This document shows, in pieces, positions 27,010-35,267 of a DNA stretch of 64,000 nucleotides. The stretch comes from Enterobacter sp. R4-368 (lineage in GTDB: Bacteria > Pseudomonadota > Gammaproteobacteria > Enterobacterales > Enterobacteriaceae). Below the pieces are notes generated by a model. That model worked only from the letters and a program-made list of their open reading frames with translations, was not told the DNA's origin and ran no database searches. The first letter of the stretch is position 1, and every line of letters starts with the position of its first letter. The stretch is from contig NC_021500.1 of assembly GCF_000410515.1 (NCBI RefSeq), positions 62,001 to 126,000 on the forward strand. The letters run 5' to 3'. The position numbers and the translations under genes are program-made.

Positions 27010-27050
27010 AAAATGTTCCTCCAGATGAATGTTCGCGGCTATCCTCAACC

Positions 27051-27066
27051 CTGACACTGGTGTCAG
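27051..27066. promoter_or_regulatory. MerR-type operator in a divergent promoter
   Basis: CTGACAC-TG-GTGTCAG has two perfect 7-bp arms. On the minus strand a TTGACT lies immediately upstream and TGAGGA about 19 bases further, so the palindrome fills an over-long -35/-10 spacer. That is the usual geometry of MerR-activated promoters, here driving the hydrolase. Confidence 0.65.
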
Positions 27067-27094
27067 AGTCAAGCCATTTACCGGGAGGAAGAGA

Positions 27095-27457
27095 ATGTTT
27101 TCAATTGGCGAACTCGCCCGACAAACGGGCATCAGCGTGCGCTCTATCCGCCATTATGATCGCCACGGTCTGCTGTGCAGCACGCGTGCCTGCAACGGTT
27201 ATCGCTACTTTCCACCGCAGGCGCTCGGCCAGGTGAGGCAAATCCAGCAGTTAATCGCCACGGGGTTTAGCATTGCTGAAATTGCCGCTTTTCCTGCCTG
27301 TATGCGCAATGAAGAAGGGGCGACGATGTGTCCGCAAACGCGCGCGTTGCAGCGTAAACGGCTGGCGACGATTGAGGCGCAAATCGCCACCCTTGAACGC
27401 CGCCGCGCGCAACTGGTTGCCGCTCTGGGCGCGACAGAACAAAAAACGACGCCCTGA
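27095..27457 (+). CDS. MerR-family transcriptional regulator
   Basis: A 120-residue protein. The N-terminal winged helix begins FSIGELARQTGISVRSIRHYD, followed by a dimerising helix rich in Arg/Gln/Leu. Two Cys in PACMRNEEGATMCPQT could sense a thiol-reactive compound or a metal; this is inferred from position only. GGAGGAAGAGA precedes ATG 27095. It is predicted to bind the palindrome at 27051-27066 and control the divergent hydrolase. Confidence 0.85.
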   Translation: MFSIGELARQTGISVRSIRHYDRHGLLCSTRACNGYRYFPPQALGQVRQIQQLIATGFSIAEIAAFPACMRNEEGATMCPQTRALQRKRLATIEAQIATLERRRAQLVAALGATEQKTTP

Positions 27458-27493
27458 GGCGTCGTCATAATGTGAAGGGCGGAAGTCTCGCTG

Positions 27494-28504
27494 TTATAAA
27501 CCGCGTTTGCCGATCAGGCTTGCCAGTTCAACCAGGCGATTTGAGAAGCCCCACTCGTTATCATACCAGGCGAGGATTTTCACCAGATTGCCGCCAATCA
27601 CCAGCGTTGATAATCCGTCAATGATCGACGAGCGCGGGTCGCCCTGGTAATCGCTGGAAACCAGCGGTTCGTCACTGTAACCGAGAATACCTTTCAGCGG
27701 ACCGGTCTCTGCGGCTTCGCGGAACGCGGCATTTACCTCTTCAACCGTAACATCACGTTTCAGCGTGACCGTCAGGTCAACAATCGACACCACCGGAACC
27801 GGCACGCGCAGAGAGTAGCCTGTCAACCGGCCGTCGAGTTCCGGGATCACTTTGCCGAGCGCTTTCGCCGCCCCGCTGGAGTAAGGCACAATCGACAGCG
27901 CCGCAGCACGCGCGCCGCGCAGATCTTTTTCCGGCTGGTCATGCAGCGCCTGGCTGTTGGTATAGGCGTGGGTGGTGTTCATCAGGCCATGTTCAATCCC
28001 GAAGCGCTGATGCAGCACTTGCGCGGCAGGAGCCAGTCCGTTGGTGGTACAACTGCCGTTGCTGACCACAAAATGGCGTTTGGGATCGTACTGGCTGTCG
28101 TTCACGCCCAGCACGATGGTTAAATCATCATTTTTACCGGGCGCGGAGATAATCACCCGTTTTGCGCCGCAGCGGCTGATATGCACTTCGGCTTTGTCGC
28201 GTTCGGTGAAGAAACCGGTGGCTTCAATCACCACTTCCACGCCAACATCACGCCATGGAATGTTGCCCGGATCGCGTTCGCTGAACACACGCACCGCATT
28301 GCCATCGACGAACAACTGGCCTTCACCCGCTTCTACCGGAACGGGCAGGGTGCCGAGCAGAGAATCATGTTTCAGCAGATGAGCGAGAGTTTTGCTGTCT
28401 GTCAGATCGTTAATCGCCACGATCTGAATCTCCGGGTTGCCCAGCGCCGCGCGTAACACGTTGCGTCCAATTCTGCCAAAACCATTAATGCCGACCTTAA
28501 CCAT
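27494..28504 (-). CDS. Type I glyceraldehyde-3-phosphate dehydrogenase (accessory copy)
   Basis: This 336-residue enzyme has the NAD-binding start GINGFGRIGR and ends YDNEWGFSNR. The catalytic Cys is at about 152 (SNGSCTTN) and His at about 179 (NTTHAY). The usual SxASCTTNCLAP reads SNGSCTTNGLAP here, so the second Cys of the family motif is absent. It differs clearly from E. coli GapA and looks like a second, gram-positive- or cyanobacterial-type copy. It lies 83 bases behind a GlxA-like regulator on the same strand and may share its transcript. Confidence 0.9.
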   Translation of the reverse strand: MVKVGINGFGRIGRNVLRAALGNPEIQIVAINDLTDSKTLAHLLKHDSLLGTLPVPVEAGEGQLFVDGNAVRVFSERDPGNIPWRDVGVEVVIEATGFFTERDKAEVHISRCGAKRVIISAPGKNDDLTIVLGVNDSQYDPKRHFVVSNGSCTTNGLAPAAQVLHQRFGIEHGLMNTTHAYTNSQALHDQPEKDLRGARAAALSIVPYSSGAAKALGKVIPELDGRLTGYSLRVPVPVVSIVDLTVTLKRDVTVEEVNAAFREAAETGPLKGILGYSDEPLVSSDYQGDPRSSIIDGLSTLVIGGNLVKILAWYDNEWGFSNRLVELASLIGKRGL

Positions 28505-28587
28505 AATTGACTCCTTCCTGTGCGGTAACTAACTGCAGTTACTGTAGGCCGGTCATGGTTTGGCGTAAACGACAAAAAAGGATCACT

Positions 28588-29568
28588 TTACGCCAATTTG
28601 CGGCAGTGGAAGCGCTGGCGGTAATCGCCTGGTGTCAGGTGTAACTGGCGTTCGAAAATGCGCCGCAGATTGATGCTGCTGCCGAAACCGGTGGCAGCGG
28701 CGATCTGCTCCAGGGTTTCACTGGTTTGCTCCAGCCGGCTACGTGCGGCGGCGAGCCGCGCTTCGGCCACATAGCGCGCGGGAGAAACACCGCTTTCACG
28801 GGTAAAGACGCGGGTGAAATTTCGCGGGCTCATCGCAACCTGTTCCGCCAGCCGCTCAACGGATAAATCCTCAGCCAGGTTGGCAAGGATCCAGTTTTGC
28901 AGTTCGCTGATTGGCCCGACGCCACTGGCCTGCTGCAATTGATAGCGGCTGAACTGCAACTGACCGCCGGGGCGGCGCAGGTACATCACCATGTTCTGCG
29001 CGATATCCAGCGCCAGTGAGAAGCCATAATCATCTTCGACCAGCGCCAGCGTGAGATCGAAGCCGGAACTGACGCCGCCGGAGGTCCAGACTGGCCCGTC
29101 CTGGATATAGAGCGGACCGCCTTCAACGGTTACCGCGGGGTATTCTTTCTGCATGGTTTCCAGCAGCCGCCAGTGGGTGGTTGCGCGCCGTCCGTTAAGC
29201 AACCCACTTTGTGCCAGCAGCATCGCGCCACCGCAAATAGAAACGACCCGACGCGCGTGCGGCGCGGCAAGACGCAGCCAGTCCACCACGGCCGTACCTT
29301 CTTCGGCATCAGTACCGCGACCGGTTATCATGATGGTGTCCCACGACTGGCGCGGATCGATCTCCGGCAGGCGGTGATCGGCCAGCAGGTTCAGCCCGGA
29401 CTGGCCATGGATCACCTGGTGAGGCTGGGTGGTGGCAACGGTAACGCGATAGCGCGGCTGCGCGGTCTCATCCGGATGCAGCTGGTTGGCCTGCATCAGA
29501 ATGTCGGCAATACCGGCGGCTTCGAACAGCATGCCGCCATCAGGAACAATAATCAGGAATGTTTTCAT
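28588..29568 (-). CDS. GlxA-family AraC-type regulator
   Basis: A 326-residue protein. The N-terminal DJ-1/PfpI-like domain spans about 1-190 (SICGGAMLLAQSGLL, TTHW); its nucleophile-elbow Cys is kept, but the domain is usually a sensor here. The C-terminus has two AraC HTH motifs (VERLAEQVAMSPRNFTRVF, LEQIAAATGFGSSINLRRIF). ATG 29568 follows CAGGAC. It probably regulates itself and perhaps the GAPDH gene downstream. Ligand unknown. Confidence 0.85.
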   Translation of the reverse strand: MKTFLIIVPDGGMLFEAAGIADILMQANQLHPDETAQPRYRVTVATTQPHQVIHGQSGLNLLADHRLPEIDPRQSWDTIMITGRGTDAEEGTAVVDWLRLAAPHARRVVSICGGAMLLAQSGLLNGRRATTHWRLLETMQKEYPAVTVEGGPLYIQDGPVWTSGGVSSGFDLTLALVEDDYGFSLALDIAQNMVMYLRRPGGQLQFSRYQLQQASGVGPISELQNWILANLAEDLSVERLAEQVAMSPRNFTRVFTRESGVSPARYVAEARLAAARSRLEQTSETLEQIAAATGFGSSINLRRIFERQLHLTPGDYRQRFHCRKLA

Positions 29569-29635
29569 GTCCTGAAACGTACGCCAAATACATTTTAAGT
29601 CAAGCCTGCGCTGAAGGGCGCGGATGACGGCCAAT

Positions 29636-29662
29636 AAAAAACCCGGAGTCTCCGCTCCGGGC
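29636..29662 (-). terminator. Intrinsic terminator downstream of the yciGFE cluster
   Basis: CCCGGAG (29642-29648) pairs with CTCCGGG (29655-29661). Read on the minus strand it ends in six T's, so it terminates the yci transcript. Confidence 0.85.
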
Positions 29663-29710
29663 AAATCTAACAAGACACAAAATGTTATCGAATAACGCGG
29701 TCTGTGGGCG

Positions 29711-29947
29711 TTATTCGCTGGCCTGTTTACGGTTAGCCATGGTCGTGACCAGATATTCCTGCACGGGGTCGAGAGAAAGATCGGGTTGCGGCAGTTCAGC
29801 CTCATCATGGTTGCTGGCAGGTTGCCCGGCCACAAAGGGTTTTAGCTCCCGGGCGCGTTCAAACTCACTCAACACCTGCCAGCCGAGATCGTCACTGGCA
29901 CGGTTGTTCATTAACACATTCCTTACGCGTTTCAGCTTTGGCAGCAT
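29711..29947 (-). CDS. Small hypothetical protein at the end of the yci cluster
   Basis: A 78-residue charged protein (LKRVRNVLMNNRASDDLGW, then a Pro/Asp/Glu-rich second half). GGAGAGACGACG before the ATG is a good ribosome site. It lies 30 bases behind yciE on the same strand and before the terminator, so it is probably the last gene of the stress operon. I do not recognise the family. Confidence 0.6.
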   Translation of the reverse strand: MLPKLKRVRNVLMNNRASDDLGWQVLSEFERARELKPFVAGQPASNHDEAELPQPDLSLDPVQEYLVTTMANRKQASE

Positions 29948-29977
29948 CGTCGTCTCTCCATTAACAATAAACGCAGG

Positions 29978-30484
29978 TTATTTTTTCGCTTCAACGCCGG
30001 GCGCGCTGGAGCGGTCAAGGAATTGAGTTGTCACTTCCGGCACGTGCTGGAGCATCCACTCCGCCATTTCAATCTCTTGCGCCACAATTTTTTGCAGCAC
30101 CTGCACGCCGTTAACATCGCCCAATTCTTCAGCCGTTCTAATCAATGAGGTGTAGCACGCAATTTCAAATTGCTCAAAGACATAGCCACCTATTGCGCCT
30201 TTAACCACCTCGTCGGAATTAAAGACACCGCCAACGGCTTGACCCATCGCCGCCATTTTACCCATGGTGTCTTTGAGGACCGATCGCGATATTCCGCATT
30301 GATCAATAAGCCCTTCAAGTAACACTATTTGTTCGCGGGTTTCGGCTAAATGACTTTCAATTTTGCTTTTCAACACAGGATAATTATCGATGCGTTTAGC
30401 CATTGCCTCCAGCATCGACTCTGCCTGTTTTTCCATCCCATGTGCGTCACGTAGCCAGTCGTGATAATTCTCTTCGCGTGTCAT
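29978..30484 (-). CDS. yciE: YciE, ferritin-like stress protein
   Basis: A 168-residue DUF892 protein, a four-helix bundle related to rubrerythrin and ferritin. Marks are YHDWLRDAHGMEKQAESML, then FEQFEIACYTSLI, with the typical end GVEAKK. Paralogous to the second YciE at 44643-45149. In Salmonella the yciGFE-katN genes form an RpoS-dependent operon; here katN lies 14 kb away beside the second yciE. The biochemical function is unknown, though metal or peroxide handling is suspected. Confidence 0.93.
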   Translation of the reverse strand: MTREENYHDWLRDAHGMEKQAESMLEAMAKRIDNYPVLKSKIESHLAETREQIVLLEGLIDQCGISRSVLKDTMGKMAAMGQAVGGVFNSDEVVKGAIGGYVFEQFEIACYTSLIRTAEELGDVNGVQVLQKIVAQEIEMAEWMLQHVPEVTTQFLDRSSAPGVEAKK

Positions 30485-30518
30485 ACGTTTACCTCAGGTG
30501 GAATTAACTCAATGACGT

Positions 30519-31016
30519 TTATTCTACTTCCGCTTTGGAATTAATTTTGCTGGTCGCAATTTTGGTAAGCAAATTGTCGGTGGTTTTTTCCTCTTCCAGC
30601 GTTTGCGTCAGAAGATTTTTCGCTTTTTTATAGCCTAATTGATCGGCAAGGGTGCAAAGCGTACCGTAAGAGGCAATTTCATAATGTTCAACTTTTTGCG
30701 CAGCGGCAATTAACGCGGCGTCACGAATAGTGCCTTTTTCAGTGCTTTCAATCACCTCGTCGGCTTCCTCTACTAAACCTTCCATCGCATGACACTTCAT
30801 GCGTTTTAACTTCAGGCCGCTTTCGGCTTCAAGCAGCTGATCGATGCGCTCTATCTGGCCTTGCGTCTCTTCCATGTGTTGTTTGAAGGCTTGCACCAGC
30901 TCGGGCGTAGAGGCTTCGCGTGCCAGTTTGGCTAACGCGCGGGCAAGTTGTTTTTCTGCGCTGTAAATGTCCGACAAACCGTGGATAAATAAATCGTTTA
31001 GCGTATTAATCTGCAT
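30519..31016 (-). CDS. yciF: YciF, ferritin-like stress protein
   Basis: A 165-residue DUF892 protein close to E. coli YciF: DIYSAEKQLARALAKLAREA, KRMKCHAMEGLVEEADEVI, AAQKVEHYEIASYGTL. Conserved Glu and His residues in the helices make a di-metal centre plausible, as in the solved YciF structure. It lies between yciG and yciE on the same strand. Confidence 0.94.
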   Translation of the reverse strand: MQINTLNDLFIHGLSDIYSAEKQLARALAKLAREASTPELVQAFKQHMEETQGQIERIDQLLEAESGLKLKRMKCHAMEGLVEEADEVIESTEKGTIRDAALIAAAQKVEHYEIASYGTLCTLADQLGYKKAKNLLTQTLEEEKTTDNLLTKIATSKINSKAEVE

Positions 31017-31115
31017 AATTAAAGACCTTTAATTTCAGGTTAAAAATAGCGAGCCGTTGCCGGCTCGCCAGGAATAAAATAAATATATTGATGCGGTAAA
31101 AAATTAAATCAGAAA

Positions 31116-31298
31116 TTAATCCCCTGATTTACGGCCGCCGCTGTGGCTATTCTGGCCGCCTTTTTTACCTGCTTCGGAAGCGCGCTGTGGATCATTTTTG
31201 AAATTACCACCGCTGTGTTGACCGCCTTTGCGGCCCGCTTCGGACGCTTTTTCACGATCTTCGGCGAAATTACCTGAGCCGCCACGATGTTCAGCCAT
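31116..31298 (-). CDS. yciG: YciG, KGG-repeat stress protein
   Basis: A 60-residue, highly hydrophilic protein with three copies of the KGG unit (SEAGRKGGQ and variants) typical of plant-LEA-like bacterial stress proteins. AGGAG precedes the ATG. First gene of the yciGFE cluster, so the operon promoter should lie at about 31300-31480 on the minus strand. Confidence 0.93.
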   Translation of the reverse strand: MAEHRGGSGNFAEDREKASEAGRKGGQHSGGNFKNDPQRASEAGKKGGQNSHSGGRKSGD

Positions 31299-31815
31299 AA
31301 TATTTCTCCTGTTTCGTTGTTAAATATATGAACATGAATATTCGAAACCATGTTCACTGCGTTCAGGGATTAAAGTTAGTCGCTGTAGTGAAATAGTCAA
31401 ACGTGAAAATTCCTATGCAAAAAAATACTCCTTTAGGTGTAGCTGCTGGTTATTTAAACAAAGCGGCATTGAGGATGTATCTTTAAAATAAGTCACTTAG
31501 CAAAAAGTAGATAGAAAACGAATATTACCTCTCGTTATTACCTACCTTTTTTCATGTGGTTTCTGGCATGAAAATGGCATTTATTGACATAAATTTACAT
31601 TTGGCCTTGGTAAATCATCATGATTTCTTATGGTTTTAAGAGAAGTCTCAAACAGGGATGCAGAATGTATCTTGCCGTTTGGCTCGCCGCTCACGCGGCA
31701 ACTACTTTTAAATTTCATAACCGATACGTCACCCTGAACAGGAACGACTTTTGCCAGTTCACTGAGCTGTCGAACCGGGGAGTGCGCGTACAGCGTTTTT
31801 TGGTGAGGAAGCAAG
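31299..31815. promoter_or_regulatory. Divergent control region between yciG and the formate dehydrogenase operon
   Basis: About 515 bases, AT-rich, no credible gene. On the minus strand a TTGACT with CTACAG 13-18 bases later (around 31385-31410) could be the yciG promoter. The plus-strand operon is preceded by GAGGAAGC just before ATG 31816. I could not identify further regulator sites with confidence. Confidence 0.45.
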
Positions 31816-34788
31816 ATGAGCCTGCAAAAATGTACCGTCCTGTACGACGGTAGGGCGCTGGTTGGCCCCGAAAATGTCCCGCTGATCGATTTTCTTGAAA
31901 CCTGCAATATCACGCTACCCCATGTTTGCTACCACCCGGCGCTCGATCCGTTACAGACCTGCGATGTGTGCTGGGTCGAACAGGCGGGGAAGCTGGTGCG
32001 CGGCTGTACGCTGCGAAGCCATGACGGGCTGGTGATTAACTCGCTGGACAGCCAGGCGCGGGCGGCGCGCGAAGAGGGCATGGATCGTCTGCTGGCGAAA
32101 CATGAACTTTATTGTACCGTGTGCGAACACAATACTGGCGACTGTACATTGCATAACACCATGGTGGATATGCACATTCCTATTCAGCGCTACCCGTATA
32201 CGCGCAAGCCTTACGTTAAAGATCACTCCAACCCGTTTTACACCTACGATCCGGATCAATGCATATTATGCGGGCGCTGCGTGGACGCCTGTCAGAATGT
32301 GGAAGTCAACGAAACGCTGAGCATTGATTACACCATGGAGCATCCGCGCGTGCTGTGGGACGGGGGGAATCAAATTGCCGGTTCGAGCTGCGTTAGCTGC
32401 GGGCATTGTGTGACGGTCTGCCCGTGCAATGCGCTGCTGGAAAAAAGCATGCAGCCGGATGCCGGGCCCTTTACCTCGATGCGCCAGTCGCTCAAACGTC
32501 CGCTGATTGATGTGATCAAAGTGCTGGAGAATTCCACCGGCGCCGAAATTATCTCCGGTATTTCGGTGATGGATACCGCGTTACGCCAGCAGGAGATCAA
32601 ACGCACCAAAACCGTCTGCACCTATTGCGGCGTCGGATGCAGCTTTGAAATGTGGACCCGCGATCGCCAGCTTCTGAAAGTGCAGCCGGTGGTTGATGCG
32701 CCGGTAAATGGCATCTCCACCTGTGTTAAGGGCAAATTCGCGTGGGATTTCATTAACAGCCCGCAGCGCCTGACCACGCCGCTGATCCGCGAAAATGACC
32801 GTTTTCGCCCGGCAAGCTGGGAGGAAGCCTTAACTCTTGTCGCCAGCCGCTTATTACAGACCCGTGATCAGTACGGCCCGGACAGTATTGGTTTTATCGG
32901 CTCCAGTAAAGGCAGCAACGAAGAAGCGTATCTGACGCAAAAAATTGCCCGCGCCATTATTGGCACCAACAGCGTGGATAACTCATCGCGCTACTGCCAG
33001 AACCCGGCCACGGAAGGGCTGTTTCGCACGGTGGGCTATGGTGGCGATGCCGGGACAATTGACGATCTGCAACAGGCCGAACTGGTGATTATCGTCGGCA
33101 GCAACACGGCGGAAAACCATCCGGTGATCGCCTCACGCCTGAAAGCGGCAAAAAAACACCGCGGGCAAAAATGGCTGGTGGTCGACCCAAGACGCCACGA
33201 AATGGCAGAACGCGCCGACCTGCATTTACGCATTCATCCCGGCAGCGATCTGGTATGGGCATCGGCAATGGCGCGTTATATGTTTGACCACGGTTATGAA
33301 GATACGGCATTCCTCGCGGAACGTGTCAACCAGGCGGAAGCCTATCGCCAGTCGCTAACCCCGTTTACGCTGGATTACGCCGCGCAAATCACCGGCATAC
33401 AGGAAGAGACACTGCGCGAAGCGGCAGAGTTGATCGGCAAGGCGGGTAGCGTCTGCATTATGTGGGCGATGGGCATCACGCAGCACAGCCACGGCGCAGA
33501 CACCAGCACCGCGTTATCCAACCTGTTACTGGTGACCGGCAACTATGGCAGACCCGGCACCGGCGGCTACCCGATGCGCGGACATAACAATGTGCAGGGC
33601 GCCAGCGACTTTGGCTGCCTGAAAAATTTCTACCCTGGCTATGAATCGGTCAGCGATCCACAGATCCGCGAAAAATGGGCCAAGGCCTGGGGCGTACCGG
33701 CTGAGCGCCTGTCGCTTAACGTCGGGCAGGACAACTTTATGATGGTTGAACTGGCGCGCAAGGAGGTGATCCGCGCCATGTACGTCATTGGCGAGGAAAC
33801 CGCCTTTTCCGACGCGGACGCGGAAAATGTGCACCAGGGTTTTACCAACCTCGATTTTCTGGTGGTGCAGGATCTGTTTCTTAGCCGCACGGCGCAGTTT
33901 GCTGATGTGGTGTTGCCTGGCTGTCCGAGCGTGGAAAAAGAGGGGTCGTTTGTAAACACTGAGCGGCGAATTCAGCGCTTCTACCCGGTAATGGAGCCGC
34001 TCGGCGACAGCCGCCCGGACTGGTGGATCCTCACGCAACTGGCGGCCCGTATGGGCCATGACTGGGGCTATCAACACCCGCAGGAGATCATGGCAGAAGT
34101 GGCGGGCATTGCCGAAAGCTTTGCCGGTGTCAGCTATTCACGTCTTGAGGGCTGGAAATCGCAAATCTGGCCGGTCAACGCCGATGGCAGCAGCACACCG
34201 CTGCTCTACAGCGAACGCTTTAAATCCCCCGACGGGCGCGCCACGCTTTATCCGCTGAGCTGGCAACCGCCCGCGGAAGAGACGGACGCCGAATATGATT
34301 TGTTACTCAACAATGGCCGGATGCTGGAGCATTTCCAGTCCACCAACCAGAGCGGGCAGGGCGGGCGCACCACCAGTCTTTCACCGGTCTGGTTTGTGGA
34401 AATCAGCCCGCAGCTGGCGAGCGCGCGCAGCTTACAGGAGGGGGACTGGGTAAAACTTATCTCCCGGCGCGGAGAAGTTGAGGTGCCGGTGGTGGTGACC
34501 GATCGCGTTCAGGGGAAGGTGCTGTTCATCTCCATTCATCAGGGTAAAGATGGCATTAACCAGCTCACTGGCGAACACCACGATCCTTCGGTCAATACAC
34601 CTGCCTATAAAGAGCTGGCCGTGCGCCTGGAAACGCTGGAACGCCCGCCGCTGCCCGACCCGCTACCGAAGCACAATTTCCGTCACGGCAAACGTACCCC
34701 GATTGACAAGGTGCCAGTGGAAGAGAAATGGCGGCGCGAAGATTACCGCGAACCGCCAGCAACCGAACCCCACCCGGAGAAATTCTGA
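31816..34788 (+). CDS. Formate dehydrogenase catalytic subunit with NuoG/HoxU-like ferredoxin extension
   Basis: A 990-residue cytoplasmic molybdenum enzyme. The N-terminal 2Fe-2S domain (HVCYHPALDPLQTCDVCWVE) and two 4Fe-4S motifs (CILCGRCVDAC, CVSCGHCVTVCPC) precede the FdhF-type body. The body carries its own 4Fe-4S motif (CTYCGVGCSFEMW). The predicted Mo ligand is Cys394 (SSRYCQNPAT), so no selenocysteine is needed. There is no Tat signal and no NAD-binding partner gene. The next gene is DUF1641; the pair matches the Bacillus YrhE/YrhD and YjgC/YjgD type, for which quinone reduction has been reported. With two bd oxidase genes behind it, electron flow from formate to oxygen is the likely role. 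Confidence 0.9.
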   Translation: MSLQKCTVLYDGRALVGPENVPLIDFLETCNITLPHVCYHPALDPLQTCDVCWVEQAGKLVRGCTLRSHDGLVINSLDSQARAAREEGMDRLLAKHELYCTVCEHNTGDCTLHNTMVDMHIPIQRYPYTRKPYVKDHSNPFYTYDPDQCILCGRCVDACQNVEVNETLSIDYTMEHPRVLWDGGNQIAGSSCVSCGHCVTVCPCNALLEKSMQPDAGPFTSMRQSLKRPLIDVIKVLENSTGAEIISGISVMDTALRQQEIKRTKTVCTYCGVGCSFEMWTRDRQLLKVQPVVDAPVNGISTCVKGKFAWDFINSPQRLTTPLIRENDRFRPASWEEALTLVASRLLQTRDQYGPDSIGFIGSSKGSNEEAYLTQKIARAIIGTNSVDNSSRYCQNPATEGLFRTVGYGGDAGTIDDLQQAELVIIVGSNTAENHPVIASRLKAAKKHRGQKWLVVDPRRHEMAERADLHLRIHPGSDLVWASAMARYMFDHGYEDTAFLAERVNQAEAYRQSLTPFTLDYAAQITGIQEETLREAAELIGKAGSVCIMWAMGITQHSHGADTSTALSNLLLVTGNYGRPGTGGYPMRGHNNVQGASDFGCLKNFYPGYESVSDPQIREKWAKAWGVPAERLSLNVGQDNFMMVELARKEVIRAMYVIGEETAFSDADAENVHQGFTNLDFLVVQDLFLSRTAQFADVVLPGCPSVEKEGSFVNTERRIQRFYPVMEPLGDSRPDWWILTQLAARMGHDWGYQHPQEIMAEVAGIAESFAGVSYSRLEGWKSQIWPVNADGSSTPLLYSERFKSPDGRATLYPLSWQPPAEETDAEYDLLLNNGRMLEHFQSTNQSGQGGRTTSLSPVWFVEISPQLASARSLQEGDWVKLISRRGEVEVPVVVTDRVQGKVLFISIHQGKDGINQLTGEHHDPSVNTPAYKELAVRLETLERPPLPDPLPKHNFRHGKRTPIDKVPVEEKWRREDYREPPATEPHPEKF

Positions 34789-35267
34789 TGGCAAAAGCAA
34801 TTGATTATCAGCCGGAACCGGCAAAGATTGGTCCCGATGCCCATGAAGAACTGGCGCGACTGCTGGAGTCGCTGCATCAGCATGGCGTGCTGCGCCTGGC
34901 AAATGATTTGGTAGGTGCCAATCAGGAGATCGCGCAGGTGCTGGTTAACGGTTTACAGCGCGAAGGCACGCTCAATGCGATACAGAATATCTCGGTGCTG
35001 CTGCTCGCGCTCTCCAGCATTCCACCGGAGAAAATGTACAAACTGGCCTTTGGCCTGCGCGATATGGCCGATGCGCTAAGCCAGCCTGGCGGGGCGGGTG
35101 AGCATACTGCTCCGGGTCTGCAAGGGGCGTGGAAGATGCTGCAGGACGAGGATCTGTGGCATGCCCTGCAACCCCTGCTTACCGGGATGAAAGCCTTCGC
35201 GCGGCGCATGGAGCAACCGGTTGATAAGCCGATCTCCGCGTGGACCGGTAAACCCAGCGACGCATAA
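34788..35267 (+). CDS. DUF1641 protein, formate dehydrogenase partner
   Basis: A 159-residue, largely helical protein. Its ATG overlaps the stop of the dehydrogenase by one base (TGATG), and its own stop overlaps the next start (TAATG). The centre (NAIQNISVLLLALSSIPPEKMYKL) is typical of DUF1641. In Bacillus the corresponding protein is the partner of the formate dehydrogenase and is reported to be needed for linking it to membrane quinone. Co-translation with the catalytic subunit supports a stoichiometric complex. Confidence 0.85.
   Translation: MAKAIDYQPEPAKIGPDAHEELARLLESLHQHGVLRLANDLVGANQEIAQVLVNGLQREGTLNAIQNISVLLLALSSIPPEKMYKLAFGLRDMADALSQPGGAGEHTAPGLQGAWKMLQDEDLWHALQPLLTGMKAFARRMEQPVDKPISAWTGKPSDA

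Noticed and set aside
31581..31913. 110-codon minus-strand frame over the formate dehydrogenase start
   Set aside because: Overlaps the well-supported N-terminus of the dehydrogenase and its ribosome site.
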